Assembly (NCBI GenBank): GCA_050180895.1
Contig: JBFXDS010000005.1
Span: 310,001 to 374,000 of the forward strand
DNA: 64,000 nt
Origin: JBGPEQ01 sp050180895
GTDB taxonomy: Bacteria > Pseudomonadota > Alphaproteobacteria > Dongiales > Dongiaceae
Direction: 5' to 3'
Each line of letters starts with the position of its first letter. The first letter of the stretch is position 1. Shown in pieces: positions 1 to 8,014 of the stretch. The position numbers and the translations under genes were made by a program. The notes beneath the pieces are model-generated. The model had not been told where the DNA came from, ran no database searches, and worked only from the letters and a program-made list of their open reading frames with translations.

Positions 1-749
1 TAGGCGAGGATGCCCTGGCGCATGCATTCGAAATACTTCACCTCGGCCTCGGCCGCGGCCTTCACGGCGGCGGCGATCGGCGCGATGAAGCCGTAGGACA
101 GCAGCACGCCCAGGAAGGTGCCGACGAGCGCGCCGCCGATCAGGTGGCCGAGCACCTCCGGCGGCTCCTTGATGGCGCCCATGGTCTTGATCACGCCGAG
201 CACGGCGGCGACGATGCCGAGCGCCGGCATGGCGTCGGCGACGTTCTGGATGGCGTGCGGGACGTGCGCCTTTTCCTTGCGCAGCGTGTCGATCTCCTCG
301 TCCATCAGCGCGTCGATCTCGAACGGGTTCTTCGAGCCGAGGGTGACCAGCCGCATGTAGTCGCAGACGAAGTGCACCGCCTCGTGGTTCTTGAGGAAGC
401 GTGGGAAATGCTGGAAGAGAGCGCTCTCCTCCGGACGCTCGATGTGGGATTCGATCGCCAGCTCGCCCTTGGTCTTGATCAGCCGGAACAGCGAGTAGAG
501 CGCCGACAGCAGCTCGAGGTAGTCCTGGGTCTTGTACTTCTTGCCAGCGAGCAGGATCTTGAACGAGCTCAGGCTGCCCTTCAGCACGTGCGTCTGGGTC
601 GAGTTCGAGGCGATGAATGCGCCGAGGGCGGCGCCGCCGATGATGACGAACTCGAACGGCTGCATCAGCACCTCGAGGTGCCCGCCCATGGCGACGTAGC
701 CGCCGAGCACGCAGGCGATGACGATGCCGAAGCCGACAAACACGAACAT
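1..749 (-). CDS. motA: Flagellar motor stator protein MotA (3' end outside window)
   Basis: MotA forms, with MotB, the proton-conducting stator that drives flagellar rotation from the inner membrane. The minus-strand reading frame starts at the ATG at 749 (MFVFVGFGIVIA...) and is open to the window edge, giving 249 residues of a protein usually about 285-290 long. It opens with a hydrophobic helix followed by the MotA-like HLEVLMQPFEFVIIGGAALG stretch. It also has the cytoplasmic loop with HIERPEESALF and the later helices with ADAMPALGIVAAVLGVIKTM and GTFLGVLLSYG, all typical of MotA. It lies 82 bases downstream of flhB on the same strand, so it may be the last gene of the flhA-fliR-flhB transcript. 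The missing part is only the C-terminal tail. Confidence 0.93.
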   Translation of the reverse strand, partial: MFVFVGFGIVIACVLGGYVAMGGHLEVLMQPFEFVIIGGAALGAFIASNSTQTHVLKGSLSSFKILLAGKKYKTQDYLELLSALYSLFRLIKTKGELAIESHIERPEESALFQHFPRFLKNHEAVHFVCDYMRLVTLGSKNPFEIDALMDEEIDTLRKEKAHVPHAIQNVADAMPALGIVAAVLGVIKTMGAIKEPPEVLGHLIGGALVGTFLGVLLSYGFIAPIAAAVKAAAEAEVKYFECMRQGILA

Positions 750-831
750 GACTAAAATCCCGGATAACCCGCAGGCTCCGATCCTAGGGCGCGCGCGTAA
801 AAAAGGTCTTTCCGATGGTTGACGCGGCCGC

Positions 832-1905
832 TCAGGCCCGCGCGCCCCGGAGCGAGAAGACGTAGCTGATGATCTCGGCGACCGCCCGGTAGTGCTCGGG
901 CGGCACCTCCTGGTCGATCTCGATGCTGCGGAACAGGGCCCGCGCCAGCAGCTTGTTCTCGACCACGGGCACGTCGTTCTCGGCGGCCACCTCGCGGATG
1001 CGCTGGGCGACGCGGTCCTGGCCCTTGGCGACGCATTTGGGCGCCCGCATCGTCGCCCTGTCGTAGCGCAGGGCGATGGCGAAGTGGGTCGGGTTCGTGA
1101 TGATCACCGTCGCCTCCGGCACCGCCGCCATCATGCGGCGGCGGGCGCGCTGGCGGCGCAGCATCTTCAGGCGCGCCTTGATCTCGGGGTTGCCTTCCAG
1201 TTGCTTGTGCTCCTCGCGCAGCTCCTCCCGGCTCATATGCAGCTTGCGCCACCAGGAGAACCGCTGCCAGCCCGCATCCAGCACCGCGATCACCAGCATC
1301 GCGGCGGACACGTAGATTAGGAGGTCGAGCATGACGGCGCCGGCGACCCGTGCGGTCGCCGCCGGCTCGGTCAGCGGCATCATGTCGAGGCCGTCGAGGC
1401 TGGGGCGCACCGCCAGCCAGCCGGCGACCGAGATGATCGCGATCTTGGCGGAACCCTTGACCAGCTCGACGAGCGTCTGGAGCGAGAACATCCGCTTCAG
1501 GCCGGCCACCGGCGACACGCGTTCCAGCTTCGGCCGTAGCCGTTCGACCGAGGCGACGAGCCCGTGCTGACCGAGAGCGCCTATCACGGCCGCCAGCACC
1601 AGCACGGCCAATACCGGCGCTGCCGCCCAGCCGACATGGCCGAGGACGCCCGCCAGCAAGCCCGTCAGATCGCCGCCGCGATCGAGCTGAACGTCATCGG
1701 CCTCGGCGAGCAGGGGGCGCAGCGTCTTGGCGAAATCGCCGGCCAACGTGCCGCCGACGGCCACGAGCAGGATCGTCAACATGCCCAGCACCATCGTGCC
1801 GGTCACGTCGCGCGAGGTCGGTACGTCGCCCTTGCGCCGCGCCTCTTCGAGCCGGCGCGGGGTCGGCTTCTCGGTCTGCTGGTCCTTTTCCTGTTGCTCG
1901 GCCAT
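832..1905 (-). CDS. flhB: Flagellar export switch protein FlhB
   Basis: FlhB is the substrate-specificity switch of the flagellar type III export gate. The 357-residue protein starts MAEQQEKDQQTEKPTPRRLE, with the charged N-terminus (EKPTPRRLEEARRKGDV) characteristic of the family. It has four hydrophobic segments between about residues 35 and 215 and a cytoplasmic domain carrying the self-cleavage motif N271-P272-T273-H274. Length and motifs are normal, and nothing suggests loss of function. Its ATG is only 4 bases downstream of the fliR stop, so the two are almost certainly co-transcribed and translationally linked. Confidence 0.97.
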   Translation of the reverse strand: MAEQQEKDQQTEKPTPRRLEEARRKGDVPTSRDVTGTMVLGMLTILLVAVGGTLAGDFAKTLRPLLAEADDVQLDRGGDLTGLLAGVLGHVGWAAAPVLAVLVLAAVIGALGQHGLVASVERLRPKLERVSPVAGLKRMFSLQTLVELVKGSAKIAIISVAGWLAVRPSLDGLDMMPLTEPAATARVAGAVMLDLLIYVSAAMLVIAVLDAGWQRFSWWRKLHMSREELREEHKQLEGNPEIKARLKMLRRQRARRRMMAAVPEATVIITNPTHFAIALRYDRATMRAPKCVAKGQDRVAQRIREVAAENDVPVVENKLLARALFRSIEIDQEVPPEHYRAVAEIISYVFSLRGARA

Positions 1906-1909
1906 GGCG

Positions 1910-2677
1910 TCAGGGCAAGGCGGAGACGAAGAGCGTCCCGAAGGCCTCGGCGAATCCGATCAGGATCGCCGGCACCGCGATCATCAGCACGATGAGGCCG
2001 CCGGCCAGGGAGGCGGGGAGGCCGACGAAGAAGACGGGCAGCTGCGGCAGGGCGCGGTTGGCCAGCGCCAACCCGAGGTTGAAGGCAAGGCCGAGGACCA
2101 GGAACGGCGTCGACAGCTGGATGGCGACGGAGAAGGCGGCGGACATCGTGGTCGTCAGCGTGTCTGCCACGTCGCCGAGCATTGCCAGCTGCGCCGCCGG
2201 CAGTCCCTCGTAGCTGCGCGCAATGGCCATGAGCATCAGGTGATCAAGGCCGGTGGCGAAGATGATGACGAGGCCCGCGGCGATCAGCCCGGCGCCGAGC
2301 GAGACGCCCTGGTTGGCCGAGAACAACTCACCCGTCAGGGCATTGCCGAGGCCGACCTGCGCGGCGATTACCGCGCCGGCCATGTGCAGGATCGACATCA
2401 GCAGCGCCGCGGTGAGGCCGATGAACAGGCCGATGCCGGCCTCGCTGACGACCTGCCAGGCCATGAGACCGAAGGGTGGCGGCGTCGCCGGTAGAAGGGG
2501 GGCGACATTACCGACGACCAGCGCGGACAGCATCAAGGCGAACAGCAGCCGGACGCGCGCCGGGACGCGAAAATCGCCGAGGCCGGGGATCAGCATGATG
2601 GCGCCGCCGATGCGCGCGAAGACCAGCAGGAACTGGTAGGTCCAGGCATCGAACAGGGCGGTGAGGTCGAGCGTCAT
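1910..2677 (-). CDS. fliR: Flagellar export gate protein FliR
   Basis: FliR is a membrane component of the flagellar type III export gate, assembling with FliP and FliQ. The frame is open further upstream, but I place the start at the ATG at 2677 (MTLDLTALFDAWTYQFLLVF). This gives 255 residues, the family norm, whereas the upstream extension is Arg/Pro/Ser-rich shadow sequence that would run into flhA. Several hydrophobic helices are visible, including ARIGGAIMLIPGLGDFRVPA near the N-terminus and ASLAGGLIVLMIAVPAILIG near the C-terminus. It lies 46 bases after flhA and 4 bases before flhB. Confidence 0.95.
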   Translation of the reverse strand: MTLDLTALFDAWTYQFLLVFARIGGAIMLIPGLGDFRVPARVRLLFALMLSALVVGNVAPLLPATPPPFGLMAWQVVSEAGIGLFIGLTAALLMSILHMAGAVIAAQVGLGNALTGELFSANQGVSLGAGLIAAGLVIIFATGLDHLMLMAIARSYEGLPAAQLAMLGDVADTLTTTMSAAFSVAIQLSTPFLVLGLAFNLGLALANRALPQLPVFFVGLPASLAGGLIVLMIAVPAILIGFAEAFGTLFVSALP

Positions 2678-2723
2678 CGACAGATCGAGTCCGTGCGGTT
2701 GAGGCCCGCGGCCCGCCTCGGCG

Positions 2724-4850
2724 CTAGCCGAGCTGCGCCTCGTGGGAGATCTCGCCGAGCGTCCGGATGCGCGCCTTGGGATGGATCTCGTCGTGGCTGA
2801 TGATCGGGGTCTTGGCGCTGAAGCGGGCGACGATGGCGCGGACCAGCGACCGCACCTCGGCACCGACCAGCAGCGCCGGCGAGCGGCCGGCCTGGGCCTG
2901 CGCCTGCAATGTCGCGCGGATCGCGCCGATGAAGCGCTGGATCTCGCCGGGCGCCATCGCCAACTGGCGGTTGTCGCCTTCGACCACGATCGATTCGGTG
3001 AGCACCCGCTGCCATTGCGGCGACAGCGTGACGATATCGACGTAGCCGTCCTCGGCGGCCAGCGACTGGCAGATCTGGCGAGAGAGCCGGATGCGCACGC
3101 GGGCGGCGAGGGCCAGCGGATCGCGCGTGAAGGCGGCCGCCTCGGCGAGCGCGTCGAGGATCACCGGCAGGTCGCGGATCGAGACCTGTTCCGCCAGCAG
3201 CGACTGCAGCATGCGCTGGACGATGCTCATGGACAGCACGTTGGGGACGAGGTCGCTGACCAGCTTCTGGTGCTCGGATCCGATCTCGTTGAGGAGCTTC
3301 TGCGTGGCGGCATAGTCGAGCAACTCCGCCATGTTCTCCTTCACGATCTCCGTCAGGTGCACGGTGACGACCGTGGCCGGATCGACTACGGCATAGCCCC
3401 GGATCTCCGCCTCCTCGCGCAGGTTCGCCTCGATCCAGCGGGCGGGGAGGCCGAAGGCCGGCTCGCGCGTGTCCTGGCCGGGAATATCGAGCGGGGCGCC
3501 CGTCGGGTTCATGACCAGGAAGCGGCCCGGCATGAGGTCGCCACGGGCGATCTCGATGTTGCGCAAGTGCAGAACGTAAGCGTTGGGCGACAGCGTCGGG
3601 TTCGGCCGGATCTCGACCGTGGGCAGCACGAAGCCGTAGCGGCGCGCCAGCTGCCGGCGCAGCTCCATGACGCGCTGGCTGAGGCTGTCGCTGCCCGTCA
3701 TGACGGCGGACGATACGGCGATGCCGAGCTCGACACGCACCGGGTCGAAGCGGAGGTCGGCCGCCAGATGCTGCGCCGGCGTTCCGGCCTTCTCCTTTTC
3801 CTGGCGCTCGCTCGCCTCGCGGTCGAGCGCCTGCTGTGCGGCGCGCCGCTTCGGCAGCTGCCACGCCAGGCCGCCGAGGATGGCGGCCAGGCCGAAGAAC
3901 GGCAGCAGCGGCATGCCCGGCGTCAAGCCGAGGCCGACCAGCAGCGCCGCCACGGTCGCCAGCGCCTTGGGCGATGCGCTCAACTGCTCGCTGAGGGCCT
4001 CTCCCGCCGGCGCGCCGACGCCGGCCTTCGAGACCAGCATGCCGGCGCCGACGGAGACCAGGATTGACGGGATCGCGGCCACCAGGCCGTCGCCGACGGT
4101 GAGGACCGTATAGGTCTGCGCCGCGTCGGCGAACGACAGGTCGTGCTGCAGGACGCCGATGATGAGGCCGCCGACGATGTTGATGACCACGATCAGCAGG
4201 CCGGCGATGGCGTCGCCCTTGACGAACTTAGAGGCGCCGTCCATGGCGCCGTAGAAGGCGCTTTCGTCCTCGAGATCCCGCCGCCGCCGCCGCGCCTCGG
4301 TCTCGTCGATGAGGCCCGCCGAGAGGTCGGCGTCGATCGCCATCTGCTTGCCCGGCATGGCGTCCAGGCTGAAGCGCGCCGCCACTTCCGCGATCCGGCC
4401 GGAGCCCTTGTTGACGACGACTAGGCTGACGATCGCCAGGATGACGAAGACGACGATGCCGATGACGAAGTTGCCGCCCATCAGCAGCGTTCCGAAGGCC
4501 TCGATGATGTCGCCGGCGGCATGGGTGCCGGTGTGGCCATTGCTCAGGATGAGGCGCGTCGACGACAGGTTGAGCGTCAACCGGATCATGGTCGCGACCA
4601 GGAGGATGGTCGGGAACGAGCTGAAGTCGAGCGATCGACGGGTCATGATCGCCACGAGCAGGATCAAGGTCGACAGCGTGATGGAGATGGCCAAGCCGAT
4701 ATCGAGCAGGAAGCTCGGCATCGGGATGACGAGCACGCTGATGACGAGGATGATGAAGATGGCGAACAGCAGGTCGCGCTGTCGAACTATGTCCGACAGC
4801 CAACGCGGTGCCAGGCCCAAGGGGCCGAGTCGAGATGCAGCCGTCGCCAT
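2724..4850 (-). CDS. flhA: Flagellar export gate protein FlhA
   Basis: FlhA is the nonameric export-gate protein that couples proton flow to flagellar protein export and docks chaperone-substrate complexes. From the ATG at 4850 (MATAASRLGPLGL) it is 708 residues, close to the usual 690-710. The longer open frame upstream is low-complexity and unlike the family. Helices begin at about residue 27 (LLFAIFIILVISVLVIP). The FHIPEP-family cytoplasmic signature spans about residues 148-180 (NKGSGRIAEVAARF, then AMPGKQMAIDADL). The cytoplasmic domain occupies roughly 350-708. It is the first gene of the minus-strand flhA-fliR-flhB-motA run, with a perfect 7-bp hairpin about 55 bases upstream of its start. 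Confidence 0.97.
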   Translation of the reverse strand: MATAASRLGPLGLAPRWLSDIVRQRDLLFAIFIILVISVLVIPMPSFLLDIGLAISITLSTLILLVAIMTRRSLDFSSFPTILLVATMIRLTLNLSSTRLILSNGHTGTHAAGDIIEAFGTLLMGGNFVIGIVVFVILAIVSLVVVNKGSGRIAEVAARFSLDAMPGKQMAIDADLSAGLIDETEARRRRRDLEDESAFYGAMDGASKFVKGDAIAGLLIVVINIVGGLIIGVLQHDLSFADAAQTYTVLTVGDGLVAAIPSILVSVGAGMLVSKAGVGAPAGEALSEQLSASPKALATVAALLVGLGLTPGMPLLPFFGLAAILGGLAWQLPKRRAAQQALDREASERQEKEKAGTPAQHLAADLRFDPVRVELGIAVSSAVMTGSDSLSQRVMELRRQLARRYGFVLPTVEIRPNPTLSPNAYVLHLRNIEIARGDLMPGRFLVMNPTGAPLDIPGQDTREPAFGLPARWIEANLREEAEIRGYAVVDPATVVTVHLTEIVKENMAELLDYAATQKLLNEIGSEHQKLVSDLVPNVLSMSIVQRMLQSLLAEQVSIRDLPVILDALAEAAAFTRDPLALAARVRIRLSRQICQSLAAEDGYVDIVTLSPQWQRVLTESIVVEGDNRQLAMAPGEIQRFIGAIRATLQAQAQAGRSPALLVGAEVRSLVRAIVARFSAKTPIISHDEIHPKARIRTLGEISHEAQLG

Positions 4851-4904
4851 GGCCGTTTTGCCGCCGGACGGAAATTGATGCGAATTCCGCGAATTGTTGT
4901 AGAG

Positions 4905-4923
4905 CCCTGACCTTTCGTCAGGG
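4905..4923. promoter_or_regulatory. Perfect inverted repeat upstream of flhA
   Basis: CCCTGAC and GTCAGGG form a perfect 7-bp stem around a 5-base loop, 55-73 bases upstream of the flhA start. It could be a leader hairpin or a dimeric operator. No T-run follows on either strand, so it is not an obvious intrinsic terminator. The function is unknown. Confidence 0.35.
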
Positions 4924-5085
4924 TTACCCAAATCCGATGGCCCAATCGCGGTTGTCCACCGCCGGTTTCGGTGTTGGAGCGCTTGTGTAGTCGATTCTAC
5001 GGGTCCGGGTCGCTTTCCCGCTGGTGCGGTGGCGGCGATTGGGGTAGAGGGGCGGGGCCAAGGTCCATACTGTCGTGGTGCAACG

Positions 5086-5352
5086 ATGCTGATGCGTACG
5101 CTGTCGATCGGTATGATCGTCTCGTTGGCCGCTTGCTCCCATGCGGAACGATCCGCCACGACGCCCGCACCCAAAGCCAACTACATCGCGTCCACCAATA
5201 TCGAGACGGAAGCGGCCGCCGGGGCCGAGTGGTTCTGCCGGCACTACCATGCTGAGCCGGCCGTGCTCGTCGACCGGACCGGCACGCGCTGGCGGTTCGA
5301 ATGCAGTTCGCCGCCGACTTGGCCGTCAACGGTGCTGAAGGACGTGTTTTAG
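5086..5352 (+). CDS. Small predicted lipoprotein
   Basis: An 88-residue protein begins at the ATG at 5086 (MLMRTLSIGMIVSLAACSHAERS). The N-terminus is a short signal peptide ending in a lipobox (S-L-A-A-C), so the mature protein should be a lipid-anchored peptide starting at that Cys. The remainder is Ala/Thr-rich and then contains two further Cys (EWFCRHYH and WRFECSS) that could pair. I do not recognise a family. An alternative ATG two codons later (5092) would give the same lipoprotein. It stands alone between the divergent flhA promoter region and a convergent response-regulator gene, and no function can be assigned. Confidence 0.6.
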   Translation: MLMRTLSIGMIVSLAACSHAERSATTPAPKANYIASTNIETEAAAGAEWFCRHYHAEPAVLVDRTGTRWRFECSSPPTWPSTVLKDVF

Positions 5353-5357
5353 ATTTT

Positions 5358-5402
5358 GCCGACGTTCGTCCGGCGCGCCGCCGAGGCGCCTTCGACGTCG
5401 GC
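5358..5402. terminator. GC-rich inverted repeat between convergent genes
   Basis: GCCGACGT and ACGTCGGC pair across about 29 bases whose interior can also pair (GGCGC with GCGCC). It fills the short gap between the converging lipoprotein and response-regulator genes, where a bidirectional terminator is expected. No U-tract follows on either strand, so intrinsic termination is only a guess. Confidence 0.3.
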
Positions 5403-6037
5403 TACAGGATCCATCCCTGTTCCAACGCCATGCGTACCGCCTGTGTGCGGCTGGCCACGCCGAGCTTCCGGTAGATGGAACGCAGATGCAGGGCGACGGT
5501 CACCACCTCGATCTTGAGGCTGCCGCCGATTTCCTTGTTCGACAAACCCTGCACCAGCAGGCGCATGACATCGCGCTCGCGCCGCGTCAGCGAAGCCAAC
5601 CCTTCATCCCCGCCGGCATCGCTGTCGCCGCGAGCGGTCTGCTCCGCGAGAAGGATATCGGGGACGTATCGCTCGCCGGCGAGCACGAGGCGCAAGGCGT
5701 TGAGCATGGCGGTGCCCCGCATCGTCTTCGGCACGAACCCCGCGGCGCCCGCCTGCAGGGCGCTGCGCACGGTGTCGGGATCCGTCTCGCCCGAAAGTAT
5801 GACGATGGGGGCGCCGCCGCTTTCCGCTTGAACGGCCTTCAAGCCGGCCAGCCCGTTCATGCCGGGCATGCGCAGATCGAGCAGGATGAGATCGAGATCG
5901 CCGGTCTTGCGCAGGACGTCGAGAGCCTGAGGCAGCGTGGCGGCGTGGCTGACCTCCAGATCTTCGGCGAGCCGCTTGAGAAATTCTTCGATCGTATCCC
6001 GGATCAGGTCGTGATCATCGGCCAGGAGGATGCGCAT
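5402..6037 (-). CDS. LuxR/NarL-family response regulator
   Basis: A two-component response regulator of 211 residues, taken from the ATG at 6037 (MRILLADDHDLIRDTIEEF). A GAGG sequence sits a few bases upstream; the longer frame adds a weak N-terminal extension. The receiver domain has acidic residues D7-D8, the predicted phospho-acceptor D54 (ILLDLRMPGMNG) and the conserved Lys near position 104 (GFVPKT). The C-terminal 60 residues are a LuxR-type helix-turn-helix (LTRRERDVMRLLVQGLSNKE). It probably binds DNA when phosphorylated. A PAS hybrid histidine kinase lies 2 kb away on the other strand, but no direct partner is adjacent. Its location next to flagellar genes makes control of motility possible but unproven. 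Confidence 0.92.
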   Translation of the reverse strand: MRILLADDHDLIRDTIEEFLKRLAEDLEVSHAATLPQALDVLRKTGDLDLILLDLRMPGMNGLAGLKAVQAESGGAPIVILSGETDPDTVRSALQAGAAGFVPKTMRGTAMLNALRLVLAGERYVPDILLAEQTARGDSDAGGDEGLASLTRRERDVMRLLVQGLSNKEIGGSLKIEVVTVALHLRSIYRKLGVASRTQAVRMALEQGWIL

Positions 6038-6368
6038 CCCGATAACCTCGTTCGGCGGGCGATCTGACGGGAAATCCGGCGATCTTGCAATGGGCGCCGC
6101 CGCCGCCATGTTGTGCAATGATAGCAGCGAAGGACGAAAGTAAATATCGGCAAACAGGGCGGCATTTCTTTTGACTATATATGAAAATATGTAGTCGCTA
6201 TACGTATGTATTATTTATCTATAGGAAGTGACGCGCGAGACGTTAACTCGCATTTAAACGATTTCACTGATAACATTCACAATCATTACTCGCCGATCCT
6301 GCTCCATGGCCCGCAAGAAGCGCGGCGGACGGTCGGCAAATCGCTTCGGAAAAATCCGGAGGCAGGAC
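6038..6368. other. AT-rich intergenic region
   Basis: About 330 bases without a convincing gene. Bases 6120-6300 are much more AT-rich than anything nearby. This is the expected promoter zone for the divergent response regulator and the small genes to the right. A TTGACT hexamer at 6171-6176 looks like a -35 box for rightward transcription, but no good -10 lies at the right distance. I see no RNA gene. Confidence 0.4.
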
Positions 6369-6572
6369 ATGGATACGAACCAAATGGAATCAGAGCCGCT
6401 CTCGGCCCGCATCGACTCGCCGCTCGACGACCGGAGGGCGAGCGGATGCGGAGTCCCATCGACGGGCTCAGCACCGCGCGCCGATGCCTATCTTCGCGTA
6501 TCCATCGGCTGCGCCGGCGAGGTGGACTCCAGCCGTCATGCCCCGCCATTCCTGATCCGGCGGCTGGGCTGA
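6369..6572 (+). CDS. Possible small protein, unknown
   Basis: A 67-codon frame beginning MDTNQMESEPLSARIDSP and ending FLIRRLG, with AGG a few bases upstream of the ATG. Codon third positions are mostly G or C, as in the flanking real genes, but it has no recognisable domain. A longer start at 6306 (MARKKRGGRSANRFGKI) is possible. It could equally be chance. It lies upstream of the unknown 123-residue gene on the same strand. Confidence 0.25.
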   Translation: MDTNQMESEPLSARIDSPLDDRRASGCGVPSTGSAPRADAYLRVSIGCAGEVDSSRHAPPFLIRRLG

Positions 6573-6661
6573 TCAGCTTGCTTCGCGGCGGCCGGCCGGA
6601 GAAACGGTGTCGGCCACCACGGAGGCGATGGATGCAAAGTTTGCAGACGACGGAGAAACCG

Positions 6662-7033
6662 ATGCAGCAATTCGACAGGACGCCGACCTGGCGCACGCCG
6701 GCAAATCGCAACGCCGATCCAAAACGGCGTGGCGGCAGCCGGCCACTCGATCACAAGGCACGGATGGGCGGCCGGCCGGTCGCGCCGCACAGCCCTTGCG
6801 AGATCCTGGAGAAGCTGGCCCGGACGATCCAGCTGATGCGTCTCGGCCACGGCGACGCGCACCTCTACCGCAACGGTTGCGACGCCCTCGTGCAACAGGC
6901 GATCGGGGCCTCGAAATGGATGGGTCTGCCGCCCGCGCTGACGCAGATCATGCGGTACGTCGAGCAAGGCGACTACCATTGGGCGTTGATGGAGTTGCGC
7001 ACGATTTCCCAGCCGGAATGGCACACATGCTGA
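6662..7033 (+). CDS. Uncharacterised small protein upstream of the FlgI-like gene
   Basis: A 123-residue protein starts at the ATG at 6662 (MQQFDRTPTWRTPANRN). GGAG at 6652-6655, six bases before the ATG, supports this start, although MGGRPVAPH at 6764 is an alternative. The first 45 residues are basic and probably disordered. The rest is a compact helical-looking domain (CEILEKLARTIQLMRLGHGD, then WMGLPPALTQIMRYVEQGDY) with coding-type codon use. I do not recognise the family. The stop lies just inside the downstream FlgI-like gene (overlapping starts at 7018/7027), so the two are probably co-translated and functionally linked, perhaps to the flagellum. Confidence 0.6.
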   Translation: MQQFDRTPTWRTPANRNADPKRRGGSRPLDHKARMGGRPVAPHSPCEILEKLARTIQLMRLGHGDAHLYRNGCDALVQQAIGASKWMGLPPALTQIMRYVEQGDYHWALMELRTISQPEWHTC

Positions 7034-7635
7034 CCGGCGGCATCATTCTTCCACGACTCCGCCGGGCGGCGCTGGCGTCGCTTATAGTGGGGCTGCTGAC
7101 GTCGTTGAGTCTCCCGGTGTCGGCGGAGGACGGCGCGCCGCCCAATGCCGCGGCCGACCCCGGGACCAGGCTTCTGGTCGGCGTCGGTCTGGTGGTCGGA
7201 CTGTCCGGAACCGGCGACAGCGTCGTCGATCAGAAGGCTGTCGAGACGTCCATCGTCGGCGTCCTCAAGCGGGCCGGGCTGGAGCCCTGGCGCGAGCAGA
7301 TCGGGCCGGGACGCGTCGCCGTCGTCATGCTGAGCGCGGCGTTGCCGGAAATCCCGCGTGACGGCGCCCGGATCGACGTGAGCGTGAGCGCCATCGGCGA
7401 TGCCCGGAGCATCGCCGGCGGCACCTTGCTCGTCGCGCCGCTTCGCGATGCCGACGGGGTCGTCCATGCGACCGGGCAGGGCCCGGTCGTCCTCGATGCG
7501 TCGTCGGCCGGCACCGTTCAGGGCGTCGGTACGGCCGTCGATCTACGCGTAGCGGAGATCGCCAACGGCGCCGTCATCGAACGTCAACGGACAACACACG
7601 ACTACGCCCAGCTGACCCGGACCGCATTGGATTGA
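7027..7635 (+). CDS. FlgI-like (P-ring) protein, N-terminal half only
   Basis: The 202-residue protein has a basic N-terminus, a hydrophobic segment and a likely signal-peptidase site after about residue 33 (SLSLPVSAEDG). The rest matches the first half of flagellar P-ring protein FlgI: LLVGVGLVVGLSGTGD at 49-64, RVAVVMLSAALPEIPR at 96-111, RIDVSVSAIGDA followed by GGTLLVAPL, and the late block NGAVIERQ. FlgI is normally about 365-380 residues; here the frame stops about 15 residues after that block. The next 380 bases contain no FlgI continuation in any frame. It is therefore a short FlgI-like protein or a decayed copy. The first ATG in frame is 7018; I chose 7027 because it overlaps less and keeps the signal peptide. 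Confidence 0.75.
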   Translation: MLTGGIILPRLRRAALASLIVGLLTSLSLPVSAEDGAPPNAAADPGTRLLVGVGLVVGLSGTGDSVVDQKAVETSIVGVLKRAGLEPWREQIGPGRVAVVMLSAALPEIPRDGARIDVSVSAIGDARSIAGGTLLVAPLRDADGVVHATGQGPVVLDASSAGTVQGVGTAVDLRVAEIANGAVIERQRTTHDYAQLTRTALD

Positions 7636-8014
7636 GGGCCACGCAAGATCGGACGCGCAGAACGGGTCAAGGGGCAGTTCCACGATGGTATCCAGCGGGC
7701 ACGCATGCGCACCGCGCAAATGGGTGCGGCGGGTCGTCGTCCGACGATGATCCTGCCCTCACGCCCGTCCGGCTTCCGCAAGCGGTCGTTCAGCCTCCCC
7801 GCGTCGACCGGTGCGGAAGCCGGACGGCGACCAGATGTGCGGACATCTCCGGAGGGTGACGTCCGGTAAGCCGTAGCCACACCGCCGGTGAATCTGCGGT
7901 TGCCATCCTGTGATCGACCCACGCCGCTTCAAGGTTTTCTTAATCGATTTGCGCCTCCATTCCCTATCCGCATCCGCGAGCGCCGCGGACAGCAGAGTAG
8001 GGGGACCGCCAATC
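7636..8014. other. Intergenic region with a small hairpin
   Basis: About 380 bases with no supported gene. A perfect 6-bp hairpin (AGATGT, GCGG loop, ACATCT) lies at 7833-7848, followed by more GC-rich pairing potential to about 7905. I compared it by eye with c-di-GMP and cobalamin riboswitch cores and found no match. The kinase frame stays open through 7910-8014, so part of this could be coding if the kinase starts at the GTG at 7910. Confidence 0.35.

Noticed and set aside
6607..7026. Upstream extension of the FlgI-like gene from a GTG at 6607
   Set aside because: The extension is Arg/Pro/Ala-rich and overlaps the better-supported 123-residue gene in another frame; it would also bury the signal peptide.
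7833..7905. Possible riboswitch before the hybrid kinase
   Set aside because: Only one short hairpin is clear; the conserved cores of c-di-GMP, cobalamin and other common riboswitches are not present by eye.
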